NCBI GenBank assembly: GCA_946478975.1
Contig: CAMLEO010000015.1
Location: forward strand, 1-46,979
Direction of reading: 5' to 3'
Origin: an uncultured Steroidobacter sp.
GTDB lineage: Bacteria > Pseudomonadota > Gammaproteobacteria > Steroidobacterales > Steroidobacteraceae
DNA: 46,979 nucleotides
The translations under genes were made by a program, and so were the position numbers. This document shows positions 7,584-14,394 of the stretch, one piece after another. Under the pieces are notes generated by a model. That model was not told the DNA's origin and did not search any database. It saw nothing but the letters and a program-made list of their open reading frames with translations. How positions within the stretch are numbered: the first letter of the stretch is position 1; the number at the start of each line of letters is the position of its first letter.

Positions 7584-9116
7584 TCAGTTTCGCGACAGCC
7601 TCAGCAGCGGAGCGAACTGCATGCGTTCGAGCACGTCTCTGTGCAGATCGATGCCGGGCGCAATCTCGATCAGTTCCACTCCATGCGCGGTCAGTTGAAA
7701 CACTGCACGTTCGGTTACATACAGAACGTGCTGACCGCGCTTCAGCGCCTCGCGACCACTGAATGTGATGTGAGCTACGCGATGGACGAGCTTCGGCACT
7801 TGTCCGTGCCTGGTGATCGTAACGTTGCCGTCTGCCCCGGCGTGCACCTCCAGGCCTTTCGCTTCGAATGTTCCGCAGAACACCACTTTCTTCGCCGGCT
7901 GCGTGATATCGACGAAACCGCCGGGGCCGACGATGTCCGGACCGATCTTGGAGACGTTGACGTTGCCGGCGGCATCCATTTCACCCATGCCGAGAAACGC
8001 GACGTCCACACCGCCGCCGCCGTAGAAATCGAACTGGTCCAGCGAAGATACGATCGCATCCGGATAGCGCGCAGCGCCAAACATTTCGCCATCGAGCATG
8101 GTGCCGTTGTGAATGCCTTGTTCGACGCTGCCCCAGTAGGTGAGGTCGCCGCGATTCGCGAGCACGCCCGGGATGCCGCCCGGAATGCCGAAGCCGAAGT
8201 TGACGGACCGAGCGCTGCCGATTTCACGCGCCGCCCGCTCTGCGATGATGCGACGTATACCGCTCGGCAGCGTCGTTGCCATCGCATCTGCGCCGGCGAG
8301 TTCGCCGCTGATCGCCGGATCGTAGCGAGTGGCTCGGCACTGCGGATGCTCGGGTGCGAGCAGCACGTGATCTACGAGAATGCCCGGTATTCGCGCCAGT
8401 CGCGCCGGGACGATGCGTGCAGGCAGACGTTCTCGCACCTGGGCAAACACGCGGCCGCCGGAGTTATGGGCCGCAAGCGCGACCGCGTAGGCGTCGATGT
8501 CCGCGGGCTCGTGCATGAACGTGATGTTGTTGCGTGGATCGGCAGCCGAGCCGCAGATGAGCCCGATGTCGATGGGAAAGGCGCGGTAGAAAAGGAAATC
8601 TTCTCCGCCGATGGACAGTCTTTCGACCACGTCTTGCGTGGCCGCCGAATTGCATTTGCCGCCGCCATGCTCCGGATCTGCAAACGTTCCCAGTCCGACC
8701 TTGGTGATGACGCCGGGACGTCCGGCGCCGATTTCCCGGAACAGCGTGGAAATGATGCCCGCAGGCAATGTATAGGCTTCGATCTTGTTCTCACGCGCGA
8801 GTCGTTGCAGGCCCGGAGCCCAGCTCCAGTGGCCGCCGATGACGCGCTTGACCATGCCCTCGTGCGCAAAGCGCTGCAGACCCCGCCGCTGGCCATCGCC
8901 GATGCCGAGCGCATGCACGATGGTCAGGTCGCGCGGATGTCCCGTTTCCAGAAACGACTGTTCGATCAACGCCATCACGGCGTCGGGCTCGACCAGTCCA
9001 CCTCCTGAGCCGCTGACCGCGATGGTCGCTCCGTCGCGGATATGTGCGATGGCAGCCGCGTCGTTGGCAGCGAACTCGGTCTGCGCCAGCGGGGCGACGA
9101 TCGATGGGGGCGTCAT
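7584..9116 (-). CDS. Family I CoA-transferase (acyl-CoA:acetate/3-ketoacid type, fused alpha and beta)
   Basis: A 510-residue single-chain family I CoA-transferase with both halves fused, as in the YdiF type. The glycine loop GSGGGLVEP is at 36-44, the second-half loop FGFGIPGGIP at 307-316, and the catalytic glutamate is Glu332 in the SVEQG stretch, which forms the glutamyl-CoA thioester in this family. It would activate a carboxylate using acetyl-CoA or succinyl-CoA as donor. It is first in a minus-strand operon whose next gene, a sugar-phosphate isomerase-like gene, is deleted internally. The 159-base divergent region toward the TetR gene carries two operator-like repeats. Family and activity type are firm; the acyl substrate is unknown. 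Confidence 0.9.
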   Translation of the reverse strand: MTPPSIVAPLAQTEFAANDAAAIAHIRDGATIAVSGSGGGLVEPDAVMALIEQSFLETGHPRDLTIVHALGIGDGQRRGLQRFAHEGMVKRVIGGHWSWAPGLQRLARENKIEAYTLPAGIISTLFREIGAGRPGVITKVGLGTFADPEHGGGKCNSAATQDVVERLSIGGEDFLFYRAFPIDIGLICGSAADPRNNITFMHEPADIDAYAVALAAHNSGGRVFAQVRERLPARIVPARLARIPGILVDHVLLAPEHPQCRATRYDPAISGELAGADAMATTLPSGIRRIIAERAAREIGSARSVNFGFGIPGGIPGVLANRGDLTYWGSVEQGIHNGTMLDGEMFGAARYPDAIVSSLDQFDFYGGGGVDVAFLGMGEMDAAGNVNVSKIGPDIVGPGGFVDITQPAKKVVFCGTFEAKGLEVHAGADGNVTITRHGQVPKLVHRVAHITFSGREALKRGQHVLYVTERAVFQLTAHGVELIEIAPGIDLHRDVLERMQFAPLLRLSRN

Positions 9117-9120
9117 GCAG

Positions 9121-9142
9121 TAAGTAAATGGTTGGTGACTTA
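9121..9142. promoter_or_regulatory. Operator-like repeat 1 (TAAGT-N12-ACTTA)
   Basis: An imperfect palindrome with outer arms TAAGT/ACTTA, 5 bases upstream of the CoA-transferase start on the minus strand. It shares the pattern AAGTAAAT-GGTGACTT with a second copy at 9175-9194, so the two are both direct repeats of each other and internal palindromes. This is a likely binding site for the adjacent TetR protein. Confidence 0.55.
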
Positions 9143-9174
9143 GCGCAGGTGATTAGAGCATCGTTTCACTGACC

Positions 9175-9194
9175 AAGTAAATAGATGGTGACTT
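9175..9194. promoter_or_regulatory. Operator-like repeat 2 (AAGT-N12-ACTT)
   Basis: The second copy of the repeat, centred 53 bp (about five helical turns) from the first. On the minus strand its end (TTACTT) is followed, after 17 bases, by TCTAAT, a fair -10 for the CoA-transferase gene, so binding here would block that promoter. Confidence 0.5.
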
Positions 9195-9275
9195 GACAGA
9201 AGCAGCGCTCCGCCGTGCCGGTCGCTATACTTACTGCAGTTGAGGGCCGTAACAGCTATCGCCGAAAGGACCCGC

Positions 9276-9929
9276 ATGAAGAAAAAGAAGGCTCGCCAGC
9301 TGCGGGCGCTCCATCCGCGCGATCCGCAGTCCACGCAGCTGCGCATTCTCGAAGCAGCGACCCACGAGTTCGCAGCGCATGGGCTCGGCGGTGCGCGCAT
9401 CGACCTCATCGCGTCGCGCTCGGAAGCCAACAAGCGAATGATCTATCACTATTTCGGCAGCAAGGATGAGCTGTTCAAGGCAGTGCTGGAGCATGCGTAT
9501 CAACAGTTCCGGGAGTCCGAGCTCAATCTGCGGCTCGATGAGCTGGAGCCTGAAGCGGCACTCGCGCGACTCGTGGAATTCACCTGGAACTACCATCATG
9601 AACATCCGGAGTTCCTGAACCTCGTCAACAGCGCGAATCTGCACAAGGCGCGACACCTGAAGGGCTCGCGGGTGCTGGAGGCGCAGCGCGGCCCTTTTAT
9701 CGGGCTGATGCAGAAGATATTGAAGCGCGGCGTAGAGCAGGGCGTTTTCCGCCCGGGCGTCGACCCCGTGCAGTTGATGATCACCATCGCTGCGATCAGC
9801 TACTACTACTTCACCAATCGTCACACCGGCGCGCTCGTCTACTCGCGCGACCTCATGACGCCCAAGGCGCTCAGCGAACGCCTCGCGTTCAACATCGAGA
9901 CAATCCTGAGGCTCGTTCGAAAGAGCTGA
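9276..9929 (+). CDS. TetR/AcrR family transcriptional regulator
   Basis: A 217-residue TetR-family repressor. The start at 9276 is chosen because AAGGA at 9266-9270 lies 5 bases upstream; the frame is open back to a TTG at 9240. A basic leader (KKKKAR) precedes the helix-turn-helix at about 22-70, with the typical ILEAATHEFAAHG helix and the recognition end NKRMIYHYFGSKDELF. The C-terminal half is helical and ends with a YYYFTNRH stretch, as in the RutR-like or YcdC-like C-terminal domain. It is divergent from the CoA-transferase, and two repeats lie between them. Autoregulation plus control of the CoA-transferase operon is the likely role. The ligand is unknown. Confidence 0.9.
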   Translation: MKKKKARQLRALHPRDPQSTQLRILEAATHEFAAHGLGGARIDLIASRSEANKRMIYHYFGSKDELFKAVLEHAYQQFRESELNLRLDELEPEAALARLVEFTWNYHHEHPEFLNLVNSANLHKARHLKGSRVLEAQRGPFIGLMQKILKRGVEQGVFRPGVDPVQLMITIAAISYYYFTNRHTGALVYSRDLMTPKALSERLAFNIETILRLVRKS

Positions 9930-10022
9930 TCGTTTTCGGTATCAGCGTCCAGTTCGCCGTTACGGCTCCCTGGCGTCAACATCGTCGAACGTCGGATCGA
10001 GGCTGCTTCCAAGCAGGAGCCA

Positions 10023-12131
10023 TCACTGATCGATGAGCGCAGCCTGTGCTCTGTAGCGCGCCACCAAAGCAAGGATCGCTTGCGATTGATATGCCTGCGC
10101 CAGGCTGCGCACGCGCCGTGCGAATGCGCTGTAGCGAGGATCCGTGTTCTCGATATGGTTGGCGCGCTCGCGAATGTCGCGCATGCTGCCGGCCAGCGCG
10201 AGTTTGTACAACGTTTCCATTTCCGCTAACGGGGGAATGACGATCTGCTCCGGGTCGAGGGCCGTCGATTCTCGAACGGTGTCCGATTCGTTTGCGGCGA
10301 CCGGCAGGCTCAGCTCGAATCGAAAGATGCTGCCTTGGCCGAGTTCGCTGCGGACCTGGATATCGCCACCCATGAGTCGCACCAGGTGACGGCTGATCGC
10401 CAGGCCGAGACCGGCACCGCCACGTCGGCGCGTTGCAACCATCGCCTGATCGAGCGGCGGAAAAATAGTTTCCAATGCCTGCGTGGTCATGCCGCCGCTG
10501 CTGTCTTCGACTTCGAAGAGCAGGCGCGCCGTGGTGCTGCCGTTGTGCTCGGCGGGCTCTGTGAGCTTCGTAACGCGTAGCTGAATACGGCCGCTGTCTG
10601 TGGACTGCACTGCGTTGCCGAGCAAGTTGAGTAGCACTTGTCGCAAACGTTGGTCGTCGATGCGTACCGCGGCCGGCAGTTCGGGTGCACCCTGATAGCT
10701 GAATTCCAGGCATTTCTCTTCTGCTTTCACACGGGCGATGTCGCACACCGCGCGCAGTAACACTGCAAGATTTGTATCTATGGGATGAAGATCGAGCTTG
10801 GAGGCGCTGATTCGCGAGATGTCGACGATATCGTTGATCAAGCTGAGCAGGCGCTGACCGCTGTCCTCGATGATTGCAACGCCCCGCGCGTGTCGCCCTG
10901 TCAACTGCGCGTCCTGCCGCAGAATCTGCGCGTAACCGAGAATTGCATTGAGCGGCGTGCGCAGCTCGTGTCCCATCTGTGTGAAAAATTCGTTGCGCGA
11001 GATCGCGAGGCGTTCGGCCTCGGACGGCGGCGGTTCTCTTGCCGGCCCCTCGATGATGCGACTGATCCAGAACATGCCGAAGCCGACGCCGAGCAGAAGT
11101 ACCAGGCTTGCCACGCCGAGCCTGGCCACCCCCGTTTGACGGATCCTCTGCAGAGTGCTGGACCGCGGGGACGCCAAGCCGAGGATGGCGGCGGGCCTGC
11201 CATCGATATCCCAGGGCAGCAGGCCTTGATAGAAAGACCCCTGACTCGTCGTTACGGTTCGCTCGATGAGGTGTCCTGCGCTCGCCGCCTGCGCCGTTTC
11301 TGCGTCCCACGGATCAGCGGTACTTGCGAGCTGCGTGAGTTGCTGGCGATGTTTGCCGTCGATCGAATACAGCACCGGCAGCCTCCCTGTCTTGCTCGCA
11401 ACCAGCTCCAGTGCCGCACGATCGATTTCTTTGTGAAATACCACCACAGCAACGTTCGAGGCTGGCGGTTGTGTCGGGCCTCGAACCGGTATGGCGATCT
11501 CGATCTGCGCATCGTGCGGTGCTTGCTGGATCAAGGAAACGGACGGGCGGCCCAGGTGAGGTGGAGGAGGAATGGACGCGAAAGCGGGCGCGGCCTCGTT
11601 CCATGCTGGCCAATCCTGAAAAGACAGCTGCCCGTGCGGGCCTGCCGATGACTCGATCCATACGCGTCTGCGGTCACGGCTGCGAATCATCATGCCGGCT
11701 TCGGACGCGGACACGTAGTGACTCAACTGGCCGCCGGCGTAGACGGCGATGCTCGAAAAGCCGCCGGCACGCAAAACCAGGCTCAGGCGGTCGAGCGATA
11801 CCGACTTCGCCTGGGCCAGAGTTCGCAGCGCCTCGCTGGAGTCGCGTATTACGGGCGGCGCGTCCAGATTGCGCTCGTGGTTCGCGAGCTCGGTCAGCTG
11901 GTTCGAGATCGCGGCATCGCGGACCGACTCCAATGCCACTTCTCGCAGGCGTTGCGTCATCGCCTGCAAATCGTCTTGCCACGCGAGCAGATCTCGTTCG
12001 AGATCGGCAGCGGCGGCTCGCTGGTTGTGACGATCGGTGAGATACGCTGCCAGCAGCACCGTGGACCCGGTCGTGAGTGCCAGCGCTGCGATGAAAACGA
12101 GCAGAATCTTTTGCTGGATGCCGGATGTCAT
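10023..12131 (-). CDS. Membrane sensor histidine kinase
   Basis: A 702-residue transmembrane histidine kinase. TM1 is at about 7-30, an extracytoplasmic sensor of about 300 residues follows, TM2 is at about 337-357, then HisKA with His388 (MGHELRTP) and a HATPase domain. There is no HAMP or PAS between TM2 and HisKA. The N box (LNLLGNA) and G2 (GGAGLGLAIS) are intact. The G1 box reads VEDSSGGM where DxGxG is usual, so one glycine is replaced. A C-terminal ~65-residue helical tail follows the ATPase. The ATG overlaps the stop of the upstream receiver-kinase gene by 4 bases (ATGA), so the pair is translationally coupled. It has no receiver domain of its own. The signal is unknown. Confidence 0.88.
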   Translation of the reverse strand: MTSGIQQKILLVFIAALALTTGSTVLLAAYLTDRHNQRAAAADLERDLLAWQDDLQAMTQRLREVALESVRDAAISNQLTELANHERNLDAPPVIRDSSEALRTLAQAKSVSLDRLSLVLRAGGFSSIAVYAGGQLSHYVSASEAGMMIRSRDRRRVWIESSAGPHGQLSFQDWPAWNEAAPAFASIPPPPHLGRPSVSLIQQAPHDAQIEIAIPVRGPTQPPASNVAVVVFHKEIDRAALELVASKTGRLPVLYSIDGKHRQQLTQLASTADPWDAETAQAASAGHLIERTVTTSQGSFYQGLLPWDIDGRPAAILGLASPRSSTLQRIRQTGVARLGVASLVLLLGVGFGMFWISRIIEGPAREPPPSEAERLAISRNEFFTQMGHELRTPLNAILGYAQILRQDAQLTGRHARGVAIIEDSGQRLLSLINDIVDISRISASKLDLHPIDTNLAVLLRAVCDIARVKAEEKCLEFSYQGAPELPAAVRIDDQRLRQVLLNLLGNAVQSTDSGRIQLRVTKLTEPAEHNGSTTARLLFEVEDSSGGMTTQALETIFPPLDQAMVATRRRGGAGLGLAISRHLVRLMGGDIQVRSELGQGSIFRFELSLPVAANESDTVRESTALDPEQIVIPPLAEMETLYKLALAGSMRDIRERANHIENTDPRYSAFARRVRSLAQAYQSQAILALVARYRAQAALIDQ

Positions 12132-13264
12132 ACTTTGCTGGCCGCCGGCAGGCGAACGCTGAAGATGCTGCCTCGTCCCGGCGAGGATTCGACGCTCATC
12201 GCGCCGCCCATGGAACGTACTGCCTTGGCGACGATGGCGAGTCCGATGCCGGTACCGGGATATTCGCGATCGGTGTGCAGCCGCTGGAACATCTGAAAGA
12301 TTTTTTCGCGGTATTCGGGCGCGATTCCGATTCCGTTATCCGCGACCTGCAGCAGCACCTGCCGGCCGCTGGGAGCCGCCGACAGCCTGACTTCGGGTAC
12401 GCCGTCGCGACTGCGATACTTCAGCGCGTTGTCGACGAGGTTGGTCAGGATCTGCTGAATCAAAATGGGATCGCCGAGCGGCGTGGCAAGTGGCTGCGTC
12501 ACCTCGAAGCGGCCGCCGATTGCGTCGATCTGCTTGCTGAAAGTGCATTCCACTTGAGATATCAGCGGCGCCAGCGGAACAGGTGTTGCCCGGACGGCGC
12601 CGCGGCCGGTACGTGCGTAATTCAGCAGGTCCTGAATCAAAATGTCCATGCGCTGGCTGGCGAAGATCACCTTGTTGAGGCACTCCAGACCCTTGGGCGT
12701 CAGGTTTTCGCGCTCGGTGTCGACGGCGATCTGGGCGAAGCTGTTGATGGCCCTCAAGGGGGCGCGCAGATCGTGCGAAACGGAGTAGCTGAAGGCTTCG
12801 AGCTCCTCGTTGATGGCCGTCAGTGTTTCCTGATTTCGTTGCAGCTGCGCGTTCTTGTTCTCCAGCTCCCTTTGCATTGCGCGCAGGCTCAGGTGTGTGT
12901 TCACTCGCGACCGCACTTCTTCCACGTGCAGCGGCTTGGTCACGTAATCCACGCCTCCGGCGGCGAATCCCGTGACCTTGTCCGTGATGCTCGTCAGCGA
13001 CGTCATGAAAATCACCGGTATGTCGCGCGTGCTCGGTTGACCCTTCAAGCGTCGGCAGATCTCAAAGCCGTTGAGATCGGGCATCATCACGTCCAGCAGG
13101 ATGAGGTCCGGCTGCACGTAGTCGGCGCGCTGTAACGCTTCTTCCCCGCGCTCCGCGACTACGACTCGGAAACATTGACTTTCGAGAGTTTCGACGATCA
13201 CGGCAAGATTCGCCGGGGTGTCATCGACTATCAGGACCGTGGCGATGAAGTTGTCGGAACACAC
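12128..13264 (-). CDS. Response regulator receiver fused to histidine kinase
   Basis: A soluble 378-residue protein with an N-terminal receiver and C-terminal kinase. Receiver: acidic pair Asp14/Asp15, phospho-acceptor Asp58 (LLDVMMPD), Lys110 (YVTKP). A coiled-coil linker spans about 126-158. HisKA has His164 (SVSHDLRAPL), and the HATPase has NxxDNALKY, DNGIGI and GTGIGLAI motifs intact. There is no DNA-binding output, so the protein passes signal from receiver phosphorylation to its own kinase, as in bacteriophytochrome-associated and circadian-type relays. It is first in a two-gene operon with the membrane kinase at 10023-12131. It is divergent from the binding-protein gene across a 234-bp region with no recognised elements. 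Confidence 0.9.
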   Translation of the reverse strand: MCSDNFIATVLIVDDTPANLAVIVETLESQCFRVVVAERGEEALQRADYVQPDLILLDVMMPDLNGFEICRRLKGQPSTRDIPVIFMTSLTSITDKVTGFAAGGVDYVTKPLHVEEVRSRVNTHLSLRAMQRELENKNAQLQRNQETLTAINEELEAFSYSVSHDLRAPLRAINSFAQIAVDTERENLTPKGLECLNKVIFASQRMDILIQDLLNYARTGRGAVRATPVPLAPLISQVECTFSKQIDAIGGRFEVTQPLATPLGDPILIQQILTNLVDNALKYRSRDGVPEVRLSAAPSGRQVLLQVADNGIGIAPEYREKIFQMFQRLHTDREYPGTGIGLAIVAKAVRSMGGAMSVESSPGRGSIFSVRLPAASKV

Positions 13265-13498
13265 GATGGTGAAGTACGCGTTGACGGCTCGATCGAGATG
13301 CGAGCGTTACGAAGTGGACGCTATACGTGCTCCCCCGTGTCGGCTCCGAGGGCGAGGCGACCGACACTGTCCCTGTTTGTATGCCCGGATTGTCGCTCAG
13401 TGCCGGCGGGACACGAAAGTACTAACGTGTTTCCACGTAATGCAAGTAAAAGCCGGGATTCTGAGTACGCTGCTGAAGCATCGCGGAGGCAATAGCCC

Positions 13499-14377
13499 AT
13501 GAGCATCCGTGCGGTGTCTCGTCTGTTGGCCTGCGTGCTGCTCGTCTGGCACGCGGCCGCTGCCGGTGCGGAAGTGATCCGCATCCCGAAGCCCGAGTTC
13601 GAGGGCGATCGCCGCACTGATTATGCATTTGAGTTGCTGCGACTGGCCTTGTCGAAGGTGGGCACCGACTATCGAATGCAGGTGGCTAGAGTCACCATGA
13701 ACCAGGAGCGCGCAGTTTTGGAAATCGAGGCAGGACGGACGATCGACGTCGTCGCCATGCCGAGCTCCGCCGAACGCGAGGCGCGCCTGTTACCCATTCG
13801 AATTCCAATTCACCGGGGCGCGCTCGGCTGGCGTATCGGGCTGATCCGCAAAGGCGACCAGGAGTTGCTCGCGCGCGTCACTACGCTGAAGGATCTGCAG
13901 AGCGTGCGTCTCGCCCAGGGCCAGGGATGGCCGGACACAAAGATCCTCCAGGCTAACGGCATCACCGTGATTACCGCCCCGAGAGACGAAGGGCTGTTCA
14001 AGATGCTCGAAGGCAAACGCTTTGACTATTTCCCGCGCAGCGTCATGGAGATTTGGGACGAGCAGGCGAACAACGCGGACACGCTGGTGGTGGAGCCTCA
14101 CCTTGCGCTGCATTATTACTACGATTCCTATTTCATGGTGAACCGCAAAAACACCAGGCTCGCGCGGGATATCCGCGACGGCCTCGAAAGGGCGATTGTC
14201 GACGGCTCGTTCGACGAGCTCTTTCAGCAATATTTCGGTGAGAGGATTCGCAAGGCGCGCCTGGAAACGCGTACGGTGATCGAATTGGACAACCCGTTGC
14301 TGACACCCGAGACGCCCTCCAATCGACCTGAGCTCTGGTACGACTTCAGGGCGGAACGTCGAGCGATGAGGCAATGA
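13499..14377 (+). CDS. Periplasmic substrate-binding protein (SBP_bac_3-like)
   Basis: A 292-residue exported protein with a signal peptide at about 1-24 (hydrophobic ACVLLVW, cleavage near AGA-EV). Two alpha/beta lobes of the amino-acid-type solute-binding fold follow. The LKDLQSVRLAQGQGWPDT stretch corresponds to the usual lobe-crossing region, and the C-terminal helix has LERAIVDGSFDELFQQYF. No permease or ATPase gene is nearby. With kinases on both sides, a sensory role (ligand capture for the hybrid kinase that ends 16 bases away) is more likely than transport. GGAGG lies 9 bases before the ATG. Fold is confident; ligand and partner are inference. Confidence 0.8.
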   Translation: MSIRAVSRLLACVLLVWHAAAAGAEVIRIPKPEFEGDRRTDYAFELLRLALSKVGTDYRMQVARVTMNQERAVLEIEAGRTIDVVAMPSSAEREARLLPIRIPIHRGALGWRIGLIRKGDQELLARVTTLKDLQSVRLAQGQGWPDTKILQANGITVITAPRDEGLFKMLEGKRFDYFPRSVMEIWDEQANNADTLVVEPHLALHYYYDSYFMVNRKNTRLARDIRDGLERAIVDGSFDELFQQYFGERIRKARLETRTVIELDNPLLTPETPSNRPELWYDFRAERRAMRQ

Positions 14378-14394
14378 GCCTCGATCGGCCTTTT
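14364..14394 (+). terminator. Possible intrinsic terminator overlapping the binding-protein stop codon
   Basis: GAGGC at 14368-14372 and GCCTC at 14378-14382 pair around a loop that holds the TGA. CGAT at 14364-14367 pairs with ATCG at 14384-14387 around a one-base bulge. TTTT follows at 14391-14394. The short stem and short T run make it weak, but it sits exactly between convergent genes. Confidence 0.35.

Noticed and set aside
7521..9008. 495-codon open frame on + opposite the CoA-transferase
   Set aside because: It is antisense to a clear family I CoA-transferase with all its motifs, and the translation shows no family features; it is a product of high GC codon use.
9193..9231. TTGACA and TATACT as a promoter for the TetR gene
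   Set aside because: The two boxes are 27 bases apart, far outside normal spacing; TTGACA also overlaps the operator repeat. TATACT alone may still be a -10.
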